From the NCBI GenBank assembly GCA_007571085.1, contig RKSC01000024.1, positions 1 to 33,538 on the forward strand: 33,538 nt of DNA, given 5' to 3'. The translations under genes were made by a program, and so were the position numbers. Numbering within the stretch: position 1 is the first letter of the stretch; each line of letters opens with the position of its first letter. This DNA is from Synechococcus sp. PNGco_S_binSS4. GTDB taxonomy: Bacteria; Cyanobacteriota; Cyanobacteriia; PCC-6307; Cyanobiaceae. Shown here in pieces: positions 18,557 to 28,253 of the stretch. Below the pieces are notes generated by a model. The model did not search any database, was not told the DNA's origin, and saw nothing but the letters and a program-made list of their open reading frames with translations.

Positions 18557-19354
18557 TCAGAGCAGGGTCTCTTGCTGACGAATCAGATCAAAGAATTCTT
18601 TCTTCATGGAAGGGTTACTGCGAAAACTGCCCCGCACCACACTGTTCACCATGGATGCTTGGGGTTCCTTCACACCACGCCACTTCATGCAGTAGTGCTG
18701 AGCCTTGAGCACAATGCCTAGCCCCTCAGGTCGGCAGAGAGCTTCAATTTCGTCAGCCAGGATGATTACAGCTTCTTCTTGGATATGGGGCCTAGAAAAC
18801 ACCCAATCTGCAATACGGCTGAATTTGCTCAGGCCAATGACCCGCTCACCCGGCTGAATGCCAATCCAACAGTGGCCCAGGATAGGTACCAAATGGTGGG
18901 AGCAGGCTGAGCGCACTGTAATAGGGCCAACGGTGTAGATCTCGTCCAGCTGCTTCACATTGGGGAACGAGGCCACCTTGGGCTGATGGTGGTAGCGCCC
19001 CTTGAATACCTCGTGGAGGTACATCTTGGCTACCCGCTCAGCGGTTTCCATGGTGTTGTGGTCATTGTCAACATCAATGACCAGACTCTTGAGCAGGCCA
19101 CGCACCTGGTCAGTCACCTCTTGCTGTAGGGCCTCAAGCTCCCCTTCTTCCAGGTGGTTGGCAATGTTGTCATTGGCAAAAAAAGAGATGCCTGCCCCCT
19201 GTAGCCGTTGACGAATGCGGCTACTGATGGTTGAGGGCAAGGCTTGTCCTGCAACATCATCGGCACAGCTTGTAGAGGGGGTGCGCATATTGGACACCGC
19301 CACATCAAAATCTGCCTCCAACGACGGCATAGACTTCAGATCGTCAAGGGTCAT
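18557..19354 (-). CDS. folE: GTP cyclohydrolase I
   Basis: This enzyme converts GTP to 7,8-dihydroneopterin triphosphate, the first step to folate and pterins. The 265-residue protein has an N-terminal extension of about 80 residues before the core. Zinc ligands are the cysteine and histidine in SACSHHLVP and the later cysteine in QHYCMKWRGV. The GERVIGLSKFSRI substrate-binding block is intact. The ATG at 19354 is preferred over a TTG two codons upstream. It ends convergent with trpF (45 bp apart) and is last in the run ADO, AAR, accA, SDR, folE. Confidence 0.94.
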   Translation of the reverse strand: MTLDDLKSMPSLEADFDVAVSNMRTPSTSCADDVAGQALPSTISSRIRQRLQGAGISFFANDNIANHLEEGELEALQQEVTDQVRGLLKSLVIDVDNDHNTMETAERVAKMYLHEVFKGRYHHQPKVASFPNVKQLDEIYTVGPITVRSACSHHLVPILGHCWIGIQPGERVIGLSKFSRIADWVFSRPHIQEEAVIILADEIEALCRPEGLGIVLKAQHYCMKWRGVKEPQASMVNSVVRGSFRSNPSMKKEFFDLIRQQETLL

Positions 19355-19366
19355 CTTCAAAAAAGA

Positions 19367-20068
19367 TCAGAGCGCTCCAGCGGCAGGAAGCAGGGTGAGG
19401 TTCTCGATGCGCTGTCTGGAAGGTTGTTCCGCCAGATGAAGAATGGCATCAGCAACATCTGTTGGATCCAGCATGGCATGACGGTCCAGGTCAGCGTGGA
19501 CCGTGGCGGTGTCCCAGAGGGGTGTATTAACCGCACCCAAGCTGACCGTCGTGACGCGAATCCCTTGTGCTGCCTCCTCCACAGCCAAGGAACGGCTGAA
19601 TGCCCCAAGGGCAGCCTTGGTCATGCCATAGGCCCCCCAGTTGGGGAAGGCTTGATCAGCAGCATGGCTGCTGATATTGATAATCAGCCCACCCCCAGCG
19701 GCACGCATTCCTGGAAGAACAGCTTGGGTCACCTGGAGCACACTGGTCATGTTGAGTTGCACCAGCCACTGCCAATCCTCCAGGGGCATGGTGGCCAGAG
19801 GGGCTGTGTAGCCGGCTCCAGCATTGTTGATCAGCACCCCGGGGGAGCCTCCTGCGGTGAGAAGTGTTTCCACCCCAGCTTGAATACCATCAGCCCTGCT
19901 CAGATCCACCATGGCCACATGAACCACAGTTCCCTGTTGTTGGAGGGAGCTTGCCATGGCCTCCAAGGCGGAGCCATCACGGGCCAGGAGTTGTAAGGCC
20001 CACCCCTGAGCTGCAAAGTGCCGTGCCACTGCGGCACCAATCCCTCGGGAGGCACCCGTGATGAGCAC
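19367..20068 (-). CDS. Short-chain dehydrogenase/reductase
   Basis: This is a Rossmann-fold oxidoreductase of 233 residues with the nucleotide-binding TGASRGIG motif. The NNAG motif, the catalytic serine in NISSHAAD, and the YGMTKAAL segment (Tyr-x-x-x-Lys) are all present. The start is GTG at 20068, directly before the first strand (LITGAS); a stop lies 16 codons further upstream and there is no ATG between. The specific substrate is not evident. The start codon of folE is only 12 bp from its stop. Confidence 0.9.
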   Translation of the reverse strand: MLITGASRGIGAAVARHFAAQGWALQLLARDGSALEAMASSLQQQGTVVHVAMVDLSRADGIQAGVETLLTAGGSPGVLINNAGAGYTAPLATMPLEDWQWLVQLNMTSVLQVTQAVLPGMRAAGGGLIINISSHAADQAFPNWGAYGMTKAALGAFSRSLAVEEAAQGIRVTTVSLGAVNTPLWDTATVHADLDRHAMLDPTDVADAILHLAEQPSRQRIENLTLLPAAGAL

Positions 20069-20176
20069 GGAGCGGCGCAGGGGTGAAGGGGGTGTGGTGG
20101 TTGATGTCAGGGCTCAGTTAGCGAAGGAGGCAAGGATCTGCAGGCAGATCATTCAGACCGCTGTCTTTGCGAAAGT

Positions 20177-21172
20177 TTAAGGGTTGGCCTCCTTACCTGT
20201 CTCCAGAATGGAGCCCATGCGGCGGAACTTCTCATAGCGCTGTTCTAAAAGCTCTGCCGCGCTGAGACTTTGCAGGGATTTTAGGTGATGGAGCAGGGCC
20301 TCCTTCAGAGCAAGGACAGCTTGGGCAGGGAAGGCATGGTTGCCACCTAGGGGCTCAGGAATCACCCCATCAGCTAGTCCCAGCCTCTTCAGATCTTGGG
20401 CGGTGATTTTCAATGCCTGGGCTGCATCAGCTGAGCGCTCGGCATCTCGCCAGAGGATGGAGGCACAGGCCTCAGGGCTGGCCACGGTGTAGATGCTGTG
20501 CTCAAACATCAGCAGGCGATCCACAACACCTATTCCCAAGGCACCGCCAGAGCCACCCTCCCCAATCACACAACCAATAATGGGAACCCGCAGGGCGAAC
20601 ATTTCCCGCAGATTGACGGCAATGGCCTCTCCCTGGCCCTGTTCTTCCGCTGTGAGACCCGCATAGGCTCCAGGGGTGTCAATGAACGTCAGCACAGGCA
20701 AACGAAAACGGTCCCCATGTTCCATGAGTCGCAGGGCTTTCCTATAACCCCCTGGTGAGGCCATGCCAAAGTTGCGGGCCACATTTTCCTTGGTTCCACG
20801 CCCTTTCTGATGGCCCAGCATGAGGAGAGGAATCCCATCAATGGTGCCCACCCCCCCCACCAGGGCGGCATCATCAGCACCACAGCGATCCCCGTGGAGC
20901 TCATACCAGGTGTCACAAAGGTTTTCTATGTAATTGAGAGTGTTGGGCCGCTGGGGATGACGGGCCACCTGAATCACCTGGGCCGGCGTGAGGTTGGCGT
21001 AGATTTCCCGCCGCCGCTGGGTCACCAGCTGTTCCAGCTGCTCCACCTGGGGCCTCACATCCAGGTCACTGTTCTCCGAGTCGGCGCGAATCTGCTGGAT
21101 CTTGGCCTCCAAATCTGCCAAAGGCCGCTCAAAATCCAGGATGTGTTGGCTTGACTTGGCCATGGTGGACAT
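20177..21172 (-). CDS. accA: Acetyl-CoA carboxylase carboxyltransferase subunit alpha
   Basis: This alpha subunit of the carboxyltransferase transfers the carboxyl group from biotin to acetyl-CoA, giving malonyl-CoA for fatty acid synthesis. The 331-residue protein has the family core: [12 protein letters not shown] near the N-terminus, [17 protein letters not shown], the [12 protein letters not shown] oxyanion stretch, and [13 protein letters not shown]. The ATG at 21172 overlaps the stop of the AAR gene as TAATG, so the two are translationally coupled. The overlap supports this start over the ATG three codons later. This links fatty acid supply to alkane production in one transcript. Confidence 0.96.
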   Translation of the reverse strand: MSTMAKSSQHILDFERPLADLEAKIQQIRADSENSDLDVRPQVEQLEQLVTQRRREIYANLTPAQVIQVARHPQRPNTLNYIENLCDTWYELHGDRCGADDAALVGGVGTIDGIPLLMLGHQKGRGTKENVARNFGMASPGGYRKALRLMEHGDRFRLPVLTFIDTPGAYAGLTAEEQGQGEAIAVNLREMFALRVPIIGCVIGEGGSGGALGIGVVDRLLMFEHSIYTVASPEACASILWRDAERSADAAQALKITAQDLKRLGLADGVIPEPLGGNHAFPAQAVLALKEALLHHLKSLQSLSAAELLEQRYEKFRRMGSILETGKEANP

Positions 21173-22227
21173 TAAGAGGCAGAGAGCACCGGAGTCGTGA
21201 CCAGGTCCCTTAGGCCCAGGGCTTGGAAGCCATGGCGCACAGAGGCTTGGCCAATCTGCTCCATGGCTGCCAGACTGATGTTGTTGCGCCCCCAGCTGAA
21301 GTTTGTGTGCCAGCCTTCAAATTCCAGCAGCATGGCTTCTGCAAAGCAAGCAAACATTTGATGGTTGGGGCGCTCCATTTCAGCGATCTGCATCATGTGC
21401 CAACCAATATCTCGCCAGAACTCCACAATGCCCCCTTTCAACACATGTAGGTCAGGACCGTGGAGGCGGGTGTCCAGATTTTTGGGGTAACCGCCATCCA
21501 CCATCAAGCAGGGGCGCCGCAGGTTGCTGGTATTGAGCTCCACTGTTTTGGGCAGGCTGGCTACCCACACCACCACATCTGCCTCTGGTACGGCCTGCTC
21601 CAAGGGAAGTATCTGGCTACCGTCCCCCAACTCTTGCTGAAGCACCTCCAGCCGTCCCCTGTGACGGGCCACCAGCAACAGCTGCTGCACACCTGTGCGC
21701 TGCTGCAGCCAATGGCAGACCGCAGTGCCAATGTCTCCAGTTGCGCCCACAACGGCCACCCTGGCCTTCTCTAGGGCAATGCCCAGGCGCGGGGCATTCT
21801 CTTCCACCTGTCGGCAAATGATCCAAGCGGTGTGGGTATTGCCGGTGGTAAAGCGCTTCCATTCCAGCAGGGTGGAGCGCACCTTTTGGAAGCGGGCCAG
21901 GTCAAAGTTCTCAAAAATAATCGACGTAAACCCCCCCAGGGCTGTAATGCTGAACCCCTGCTTCTGGGCATAGGCCATGGCATTCTGCACCTTGCGGGCT
22001 GCCGTTTTGAAGCGGGACGGCAGCATCTCTGGCAGGAAGCAAGAATCAATGTAGGCCCCTGAAATCTCCTTCCCTGTGCGACTTTGCACGGTGAAGGTTT
22101 CCAGCAGCTGGGGGGGTGTGCTGCACCAGGTGTCCAGATCTCCCTTAGCATGTTCCATGTAGCCCAGCTGTTCCGCCCGCTTCTTGGCCACAGAGAAGCT
22201 TGTGGAGTGGCCGATCAGTCCAAACAT
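21172..22227 (-). CDS. Long-chain acyl-[ACP] reductase (AAR)
   Basis: This cyanobacterial enzyme reduces fatty acyl-ACP to fatty aldehyde with NADPH, the first step of the alkane pathway. From the ATG at 22227 the protein has 351 residues and starts [11 protein letters not shown], as in known AARs. The NADPH-binding [10 protein letters not shown] and the catalytic cysteine in FACFAEAM are visible, with [16 protein letters not shown] just before. An upstream TTG was rejected. It is immediately downstream of the deformylating oxygenase and coupled to accA. Confidence 0.95.
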   Translation of the reverse strand: MFGLIGHSTSFSVAKKRAEQLGYMEHAKGDLDTWCSTPPQLLETFTVQSRTGKEISGAYIDSCFLPEMLPSRFKTAARKVQNAMAYAQKQGFSITALGGFTSIIFENFDLARFQKVRSTLLEWKRFTTGNTHTAWIICRQVEENAPRLGIALEKARVAVVGATGDIGTAVCHWLQQRTGVQQLLLVARHRGRLEVLQQELGDGSQILPLEQAVPEADVVVWVASLPKTVELNTSNLRRPCLMVDGGYPKNLDTRLHGPDLHVLKGGIVEFWRDIGWHMMQIAEMERPNHQMFACFAEAMLLEFEGWHTNFSWGRNNISLAAMEQIGQASVRHGFQALGLRDLVTTPVLSAS

Positions 22228-22265
22228 GTACGTTTCAGTTTTCAACCTGAGGGGAACCTAGAGCC

Positions 22266-22991
22266 TCAGCTCAGGCCCTGTGCGCTCATCCTAATGAGCT
22301 CCCGGGTGGTAAAGCCCACATCACTGAGGGCCTCTTGGTAGCCAATGAGGAAATCCTCAATCAGGCTTTCCTTCTCCATCTGGAGCTGGCCCGCATCCTT
22401 CTCCACCTCATCAAGCATGGTTTTGATGAGGGGCAGGTTGGCTTTGTTGGCTGCCATAATCTCCTCTTTCACCTGGTCAAAATGGGCCTTGAGCCACTCT
22501 TGGCCATAGTTGAGGTGCAGGTACTCATCCTTCACCACCCCTTCGGTCACCTTACGGGCGAAGGGGTCAGCAACAGGGATATAGATGTGATAGGCGGCAA
22601 TGGAAAAAGCTTCAATCAAAATGGCCTGGATTAGCAGACAGGTGGCCACCTTGCCTTCACCACGGGCCACTTGAAAGTTGTTGCGAAGAGGCTCAAAAAA
22701 CCTCTTGGCAAAGTCCATATCGGGTTCCACCTTCAGATTCCTGCCACAGGCTTGGAAGCCACGCTTGTGCTTCATCTCCATGCGAGCCAGTTGGACCAGG
22801 TTCTCAGCCTGCTCAGGCAGGAGCCTTGCCAGGGCCTGGTAGTTGTCATGGGCCTCCTGCTCCCCCTCAATCACAATGCCGTTGATGCGGCTGTAGGCAT
22901 CCTTATAGGTGGCTGAAGTGAAGTCAGGCAGGGGGGTAACCAGATCAGCTGAGGAGGCAAGGGGATGGGGGACAGTGGTGGAATTTGACAT
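22266..22991 (-). CDS. Aldehyde-deformylating oxygenase (ADO)
   Basis: This diiron enzyme converts fatty aldehydes from AAR to alkanes plus formate, producing C15-C17 hydrocarbons. The 241-residue protein retains all six iron ligands expected from the S. elongatus enzyme: Glu44 (GEQEAHD), Glu72 and His75 (RMEMKHKRG), Glu127 (LIEAFS), and Glu156 and His159 (KDEYLHLN). A non-conserved N-terminal extension of about 12 residues precedes the core. It is the first gene of the minus-strand run that continues with AAR and accA. Confidence 0.96.
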   Translation of the reverse strand: MSNSTTVPHPLASSADLVTPLPDFTSATYKDAYSRINGIVIEGEQEAHDNYQALARLLPEQAENLVQLARMEMKHKRGFQACGRNLKVEPDMDFAKRFFEPLRNNFQVARGEGKVATCLLIQAILIEAFSIAAYHIYIPVADPFARKVTEGVVKDEYLHLNYGQEWLKAHFDQVKEEIMAANKANLPLIKTMLDEVEKDAGQLQMEKESLIEDFLIGYQEALSDVGFTTRELIRMSAQGLS

Positions 22992-23034
22992 GGACTGGGG
23001 GATGGATTGTGGCCAGCTGTGATGATTTTAGATT

Positions 23035-23847
23035 TTATATTCTATCCGAAGATTCAATGGACCTTCGAGGAGGCCATGGGCTCTGCAGCAGTGTGGTAAA
23101 ACTTGTCAACCACCCTTGCACTAGTTTGTGGTAAAGGGTAGCCCCTAGGGCAACATTGGCCCGTTGAGGTGTGCCCACAGTTCCTGAGCGGCTCAGGTCC
23201 ATGGTGTGCCAAGCGCTGGGGCAGCGCCCTTCTAAGGAGAGACCTGGCGGGGGAGCAGGAGGTGGCTCAGGTACAGCCCGCTCAAGCTGCACCAGTTCTG
23301 GAGCCATGTGGAGCATCAGGCTGGTTTCTGCCAAGCCGGCATGGAGGTCTTCCCTGCCCTCAGGTTCCGGGATGAGCTCTAGCAACCCCTCCACATCCCA
23401 GAGGAACCAGGAATGGACACCCAGCTGGGGATGACGTCCATGTACCTGCCGTGCTGCCACATCCAGCAGGCTGATCTGGCCCCCATGGCCATTGAATAGC
23501 ACAAGCCGCTGAAAACCTGCCTGGGCCAGAGGTTTGGCAATGGCCTCCACCTGGGCCAGCATGGTTTCTGCCTGCTGGGTGAAGCTAACCCCAAACCCCT
23601 GGTGTTCCGGTGCAAATCCTAAGCTTTGCAATGGCAGCCACCAGATGGGCAGTTGGGGGGGGAGCAGGTTCAGCACCTGCTGGAGCACCTTTTCTGCAAA
23701 AAAGCCATCGGTCCCTAGGGGCAAATGGGGCCCATGCTGCTCCAAGCTACCCCAGGGCACCACCACCGTGCTGCTGTCACAAGTAGCAGCACGTTTTACC
23801 TCTGGCCAGCTGAGCTGGTGGAGACCAGGGTGCTGCTCAGGGTTCAT
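23035..23847 (-). CDS. Creatininase-family amidohydrolase
   Basis: This is a probable metal-dependent amidohydrolase of 270 residues from the ATG at 23847. Metal and active-site motifs are in WGSLEQHGPHLPLGTD (glutamate, histidine, aspartate) and in LFNGHGGQ, with a glutamate in HAGLAETS later. Bacterial members act on creatinine, or as related amidohydrolases in cofactor pathways; the substrate here is unknown. The open frame upstream to 24117 is a shadow of nbp1. It is divergent from nbp1 with a 61-bp gap and lies upstream of no clear partner. Confidence 0.9.
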   Translation of the reverse strand: MNPEQHPGLHQLSWPEVKRAATCDSSTVVVPWGSLEQHGPHLPLGTDGFFAEKVLQQVLNLLPPQLPIWWLPLQSLGFAPEHQGFGVSFTQQAETMLAQVEAIAKPLAQAGFQRLVLFNGHGGQISLLDVAARQVHGRHPQLGVHSWFLWDVEGLLELIPEPEGREDLHAGLAETSLMLHMAPELVQLERAVPEPPPAPPPGLSLEGRCPSAWHTMDLSRSGTVGTPQRANVALGATLYHKLVQGWLTSFTTLLQSPWPPRRSIESSDRI

Positions 23848-23908
23848 GGGAGCCGCAAGTATGCAGAGGCAGTCGGTCCATAATGCCTTCAGTCCATCTG
23901 TTGCCGTG

Positions 23909-25216
23909 ATGAAAGCAAAGAATGGCCCGGGCCCGGCCCCAAAAGGTGCCCCTGGCCTATCAATCCTGAAGATCAATAAGTCTGAGCCTCGAGAGGAATG
24001 CCAGGAAGAGCCCCTGTCAGCAGCAAGCCCTCCCCCACTACCCACCAGCACCGGCGCACAACCCCGTCCATCCCTGAAAAACCAGTCACCACCCCAAGCA
24101 CCGGAGAAGAGGGCCACCCCATCCCCTCAACAGGATCTGAGCCGCTTTCTGGGCATGGCCCCCCGTTCCACTGAGCCTAGGGAGTCCAGTGGTCATAATC
24201 AGGCTCCTGGGGAAGGGGAAAAGGCCCAAATGTCCTTCACACCCCGCAGTGTGGACGATGTTGACTTTGATGAAGCATCCTTCCAGTCAGCCCTAGATGA
24301 GAGCACCACCATTGGTGGTAAGGGGCAGGAGGTTGCTGGAACCGTGACAGGCCATGAAACAGATGGTATTTACGTGGATATTGGGGGCAAAGCACCTGGC
24401 TGGCTGCCCAAGCAAGAGTGTGGCTTCGGGGTGATCACTGATTTGGTGGAGCAATTTCCCAAGGGTAAGGAGCTGAAGATGCTGGTGACAAGTGAGCAGA
24501 ATGCAGAAGGAATGGTCACCGTCAGCTGTCGAGCCCTGATGATGCGGGATAGCTGGAAAACGGTGGCGCGCCTGGCTCAGGAGGCTGCTGTGGTGCAAAC
24601 CACCATTAACGGCTTTAACCGGGGCGGCTGCACCTGCCATGTGGAAGGGCTTCGAGGTTTTATTCCCCGCTCCCAGCTGGTTGATGGAGAGAACCACAGT
24701 GCCCTGGTAGGCAAAACCCTGGGGGTGACCTTTCTGGAGGTGCACCCGGAGACCTCCAAGCTGGTGCTGTCAGAGAAGCGGGCTTCCCGTGCCCAGCGCT
24801 TTGCAGAGCTGAAGGTGGGGGACCTGGTGACGGGTCAGGTGAGTGGAATCAAACGCTTTGGTTGCTTCATTGATCTGGGAGCAATCAGTGGTCTGCTGCA
24901 CCAGAACTCCATCAGTGCAGGCCATATTCGTAGTCTGGAACAGCTGTTCACCGTGGGGGAAACCATCTCCGCCCTGGTCACCCATGTGGATGCTGGCCGT
25001 GGTCGCATTGCCCTCAACACAGCCCTTCTGGAAAACATGCCTGGCGAGATGCTCTTATTCAAAGCTGATGTGATGAACCAGGCAGAACACCGGGCAGAGC
25101 GGGCCCGTTCCCTCCTCCTCCAAGAGCAGCAACAGGAGCAGGAGCCACCAGAAAACCTGGTCACCTCCCCAGCCCAAACCACATCACTGCTACCCGGAGA
25201 CCACACCAGCGCATGA
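23909..25216 (+). CDS. S1-domain RNA-binding protein (ribosomal protein S1-like B, Nbp1-type)
   Basis: This protein has S1-type RNA-binding repeats. From the ATG at 23909 it has 435 residues: a proline-rich, disordered N-terminal region of about 105 residues, then three S1-like repeats at about residues 130-370. The clearest matches are VTGHETDGIYVDIGGKAPGW in the first, GGCTCHVEGLRGFIPRSQL in the second and LVTGQVSGIKRFGCFIDLGAISGLLH in the third. It ends in a Gln/Glu-rich tail. An internal ATG at 24231, before SFTPRSVDD, could be an alternative start that would skip the disordered part. Its stop overlaps the Tab2 start by 4 bp (ATGA), so both are co-translated. Its role is probably in mRNA or ribosome binding. 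Confidence 0.87.
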   Translation: MKAKNGPGPAPKGAPGLSILKINKSEPREECQEEPLSAASPPPLPTSTGAQPRPSLKNQSPPQAPEKRATPSPQQDLSRFLGMAPRSTEPRESSGHNQAPGEGEKAQMSFTPRSVDDVDFDEASFQSALDESTTIGGKGQEVAGTVTGHETDGIYVDIGGKAPGWLPKQECGFGVITDLVEQFPKGKELKMLVTSEQNAEGMVTVSCRALMMRDSWKTVARLAQEAAVVQTTINGFNRGGCTCHVEGLRGFIPRSQLVDGENHSALVGKTLGVTFLEVHPETSKLVLSEKRASRAQRFAELKVGDLVTGQVSGIKRFGCFIDLGAISGLLHQNSISAGHIRSLEQLFTVGETISALVTHVDAGRGRIALNTALLENMPGEMLLFKADVMNQAEHRAERARSLLLQEQQQEQEPPENLVTSPAQTTSLLPGDHTSA

Positions 25217-25859
25217 GTGATTGGGAAGTAGATTTCTACAGCCGCCCCCTGCTGGATCCAGCCAACCGTAAGTGCTGGGAATTGCTGGTGTGCGCCACAC
25301 CGGCAGCCAACACCCCACCCCACCAGGTGTTTCGTTTCTGCAAGGCCTGCCCGGCAGATCAGGTGAACTCCCTCTGGTTGGGGGAAGCTTTGAGCCAAGC
25401 CCTGGTGGAGGGGAAAGCCCTTGGGGATCAACCTCCACAACGGCTACGGTGTTGGCGCCAATCCATGATTGCCATGGTGCAGCGGGCCAGCGAGCCCCTG
25501 GGTTTGGTTGTGGTGCCCAGCCGCCGTTGCTACGCATTGATTGACTGGCTCCAGGAACGGCAGCGCACGGTCTATCCCCATCAAGATGGATACCTGGCTG
25601 GCCCCCAGGCTGATCCCCTGCCACCAGTGTTGGCACCTGTCAAACCCCTACCCGATGCGGCCAGGGGTGATTCTTGGGAGTGGGCCTCCTTGCCTGGCTC
25701 CTGACTCGCCTCAACCCCGGCGAAGCCAAAGCTGCTGCCGCAACATTTGAATCCTCTTGCCAAAACAATGGTGGCCTGCAGTTTTTATCTGTCCAGCAAA
25801 ATCGTCAAACCCGGCACTTTGCTGGCTTTTGGCTTCTCCGTGATCAGATCCTGCCCTGA
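25213..25859 (+). pseudogene. Tab2/Atab2-family gene, broken by internal deletion and frameshift
   Basis: Tab2 homologs are RNA-binding proteins needed for translation of photosystem I mRNA in algae and plants. Residues 1-163 (25213-25704) are a typical N-terminal half: SDWEVDFYSRPLLD, then PSRRCYALIDWLQERQ, ending PLPDAARGDSWEWASLP and an early stop. A Tab2-like C-terminus resumes in another frame (about 25692-25859): PGEAKAAAATFE, LQFLSVQQN and FAGFWLL. Known family members are about 270-300 residues, so an estimated 70-90 residues are missing between. The remnant still ends TGATG against the laccase gene, preserving the old operon junction. The N-terminal 163 residues might still be made, but the gene is likely non-functional. 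Confidence 0.8.
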
Positions 25860-26671
25860 TGAATGATCACCCCCCTGCACCATTTACAGACTGGCCAGAT
25901 TCCACCTTCAATACCATTGCCGGCTGGACCTGGGTGGGCTGTTATGGGGGCTATTTCTTGCAATGTGATGCCCTCAAAGGCTTTGCCCATGGTTTTTTCA
26001 CCCGCCATTGGTCCGGTCGTGAACCTTCAGAGCTGGCTGGCTACCTGAGTCCTGGCATAACCGTCCATCGCCTGCGCCAAGTCCATGGTGGCCTTGTGGT
26101 GAGGGCCCATGAAGCGGTGGCCCCCCCATGGCCTGAGGCGGATGGACTCATCAGTACTGCAGGGGGGCAAAGCCTTTGGGTGTGTGGGGCCGATTGCACA
26201 CCTGTGGTGATAGCAGATCCCCGGACGGGCCATGGGGCGGCCTGCCATGGAGGGTGGCGCAGCCTGGCAGCTGGTGTCCTATCTGCAGCTGTAAATCAGC
26301 TAACAGCCCAGGGAGCAGAAGCTGCTGCTCTCCAAGTCGCTTTGGGTCCAGCCATTTCCAGATCCCGCTACCAGGTGGAGCGATTGGTGACCATGAAGGT
26401 GGCTGCCCAACTCAAGGGTGATGGGTTGCAACGGCTTCTCACAGCTGGTGGGTTGCGGCCTGATCCTCCGGTGAACCACCAGCCCTTAAGGGATCACCTG
26501 GATATTCGCGCCGCCGCTGCCCTACAGCTCCAGGACCTGGGTATTCCCGCTGCTGCCATTCACACCTGCCCCTATTGCACCTTCGGGGAGGAGAGGCTGT
26601 TCCACAGCTGGCGCCGGCAGCAGGGCAGTGGAGTGCAGTGGAGTGCCATTGTGAGCCAGGCCCTGGGTTAG
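25859..26671 (+). CDS. pgeF: Laccase-domain purine nucleoside phosphorylase-like protein (YlmD/PgeF)
   Basis: This protein belongs to the multicopper-laccase-like domain family (YlmD/YfiH/LACC1), whose characterised members act on purine nucleosides and can trim peptidoglycan precursor errors. It has 270 residues. The metal ligands are the histidine in RLRQVHG, the cysteine in GADCTPVV and the histidine in ACHGGWRS. The C-terminal block is CPYCTFGEERLFHSWRR. The start ATG overlaps the last stop of the Tab2 remnant (TGATG), implying former translational coupling. A 10-base unit repeats in tandem near 26625-26645. The next gene converges on it. Confidence 0.91.
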   Translation: MNDHPPAPFTDWPDSTFNTIAGWTWVGCYGGYFLQCDALKGFAHGFFTRHWSGREPSELAGYLSPGITVHRLRQVHGGLVVRAHEAVAPPWPEADGLISTAGGQSLWVCGADCTPVVIADPRTGHGAACHGGWRSLAAGVLSAAVNQLTAQGAEAAALQVALGPAISRSRYQVERLVTMKVAAQLKGDGLQRLLTAGGLRPDPPVNHQPLRDHLDIRAAAALQLQDLGIPAAAIHTCPYCTFGEERLFHSWRRQQGSGVQWSAIVSQALG

Positions 26672-26714
26672 GGAGCGGGCTAAGGCCAAGCTGAAGCCAT
26701 GTCCCTGGGGGAAC

Positions 26715-26996
26715 CTAGGGGCTGGGGAAGGGAATGGCATCAGTCCAGGGGTAAACCTCCACCTGGGTCCAAATGCCTTCTCTCCAGTAGATGTCACCTT
26801 TGACCAGGGCTTCCACCTCCTCCTGAGATGGAGCCTCATAGACACCAAATACATGGGTGCTCCCTGCCGTGGGACCCAGGGTGAGTAGCACCCCCCTGGC
26901 TTTCTGCTCCTGCAGACCGGCTAGGTGTTGGTTGCGATAGGGGGTTCGTTTGGTGAGGGCGTCGCTGCAATAGCGGCCCCAAAGCACAAACTTCAT
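26715..26996 (-). CDS. YciI-family protein
   Basis: This is a 93-residue protein with the YCII domain: MKFVLWGRYC at the N-terminus, a RNQHLAGLQEQKARGVLL helix, the VFGVYEAPSQEEVEALVKGDIYW strand-helix unit and VEVYPW near the end. The family's function is not settled. The ATG at 26996 is preferred over a longer open frame running back over trpA. It lies 37 bp downstream of trpA and is probably co-transcribed with it. Confidence 0.87.
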   Translation of the reverse strand: MKFVLWGRYCSDALTKRTPYRNQHLAGLQEQKARGVLLTLGPTAGSTHVFGVYEAPSQEEVEALVKGDIYWREGIWTQVEVYPWTDAIPFPSP

Positions 26997-27033
26997 AGTC
27001 CATGGGGGTATGGCTTCCCCATTCTCTGGTGTC

Positions 27034-27867
27034 TCAGCTGGGGGATGGGGTGGAATCCAGTCCCTGGCGCAGCTCTGCGCAAAATGTCCCCACCGCTGCC
27101 GCTGCATTGCTGGATGGCACGGCAGCAATTCGCTTCACAAATGCACTGCCCACAATGGCCCCATCACTACCCCAGCGGCGCACCTGCTGAGCATGGGCTG
27201 CAGTGGATATGCCAAAGCCCACAGCAACAGGCTGTTCAGCTAAAGACTTGAGTTGACCAATTAAGGAGGCAACCCGCTGGTCAACCACTTCCCGCATCCC
27301 CGTCACCCCTGTCACGCTGACCAGATAGATGAAACCGCGGCTGGTCTGGGCAATTTGGGCCATGCGCTGGGGGGATGTGGTGGGTGCCACCAACAGCACC
27401 AGGTCCAGCCCTGCAGCCGCCACAGTGGGTGAGAGGCGCTGGGCCTCCTCCAGGGGAAGGTCAGGTACCACCAGACCGGCAGCGCCAGCTTCTGCTGCCC
27501 GGGCACAAAAGGTGTCCACCCCCATGTTGAGTAGGGGATTGGCATAGGTAAACAACACCACTGGCACCTGTAGCTGCCCTCGAAGGTTGGCCAGCATGTT
27601 CAGAACACCAGCACAGCTGGTTCCCACCCCTAGGGCCCGACCAGCTGCAGCCTGAATCACCGGACCATCAGCAAGGGGATCACTGTAGGGAATACCCAGC
27701 TCCACCAGGTCAGCCCCTTGGCTTTGCAATGCCAGTAGGCAGGAGGCTGTGGTCTCCAAATCCGGATCACCGGCCATCAAAAAAGGCATCAAGGCACAGC
27801 GGTTTTGCTGGGCCAGAGCCGCGAAGCGGGCCCGGATGGGACCCTGTGCAGAAAAAGGGGAAGTCAT
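27034..27867 (-). CDS. trpA: Tryptophan synthase alpha chain
   Basis: This TIM-barrel enzyme cleaves indole-3-glycerol phosphate to indole, which passes to TrpB. The ATG at 27867 gives 277 residues. [12 protein letters not shown] holds the catalytic glutamate-containing strand in the usual place. [25 protein letters not shown] and [13 protein letters not shown] are also present, along with [11 protein letters not shown], the phosphate loop. The motifs show an intact enzyme. It sits 11 bp downstream of the DUF3007 gene in the minus-strand run ndhL, DUF3007, trpA, YciI. Confidence 0.96.
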   Translation of the reverse strand: MTSPFSAQGPIRARFAALAQQNRCALMPFLMAGDPDLETTASCLLALQSQGADLVELGIPYSDPLADGPVIQAAAGRALGVGTSCAGVLNMLANLRGQLQVPVVLFTYANPLLNMGVDTFCARAAEAGAAGLVVPDLPLEEAQRLSPTVAAAGLDLVLLVAPTTSPQRMAQIAQTSRGFIYLVSVTGVTGMREVVDQRVASLIGQLKSLAEQPVAVGFGISTAAHAQQVRRWGSDGAIVGSAFVKRIAAVPSSNAAAAVGTFCAELRQGLDSTPSPS

Positions 27868-27878
27868 GGCGATCCAGG

Positions 27879-28253
27879 TCAAGCCTTGAGGCTATGGTCC
27901 GAACCTGGAGAGCCTCCATCAGTTCCAGGGCTGGTCTCAGGCAGGGTGAGGGAGGATAACAATTCCTGCTGTTCTGCCTGGCTGAGGGATTCAAAGCGAC
28001 GCAGCAATTCCTCGTCAGTGGCCTGGTCATAGCGCTGGCGGTACTGCTTGCGCATCTGCATGAATGTCATGTCACCCCGCACAACCCGCCAGCTATAGCT
28101 AGCTACCCAGAGAATCACCACCCCCATAAGTAGGGCGGAGGAAGCCAGCCCGGCAGCAGGACCATCCAAACCAGCCCATCCCAACACTTGGGGCGCCACC
28201 CCTCCCAAGGCCAGCAGGGCCAAGCCCAGCAAGAGAACATGACCTTTGGTCAT
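27879..28253 (-). CDS. DUF3007-family cyanobacterial membrane protein
   Basis: This 124-residue protein has two hydrophobic segments (about residues 6-25 and 35-52), then a charged region with [32 protein letters not shown], typical of DUF3007. Its function is unknown. The start overlaps the ndhL stop by 4 bp (ATGA), so translation is coupled, and the same neighbour order is seen in other cyanobacteria. A link to NDH-1 is therefore suggested by context only. Confidence 0.86.
   Translation of the reverse strand: MTKGHVLLLGLALLALGGVAPQVLGWAGLDGPAAGLASSALLMGVVILWVASYSWRVVRGDMTFMQMRKQYRQRYDQATDEELLRRFESLSQAEQQELLSSLTLPETSPGTDGGSPGSDHSLKA

Noticed and set aside
23534-23908. Extended N-terminus of the S1-domain protein
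   Set aside because: This part is antisense to the creatininase gene and has no S1-like content; the ATG at 23909 is a better start.
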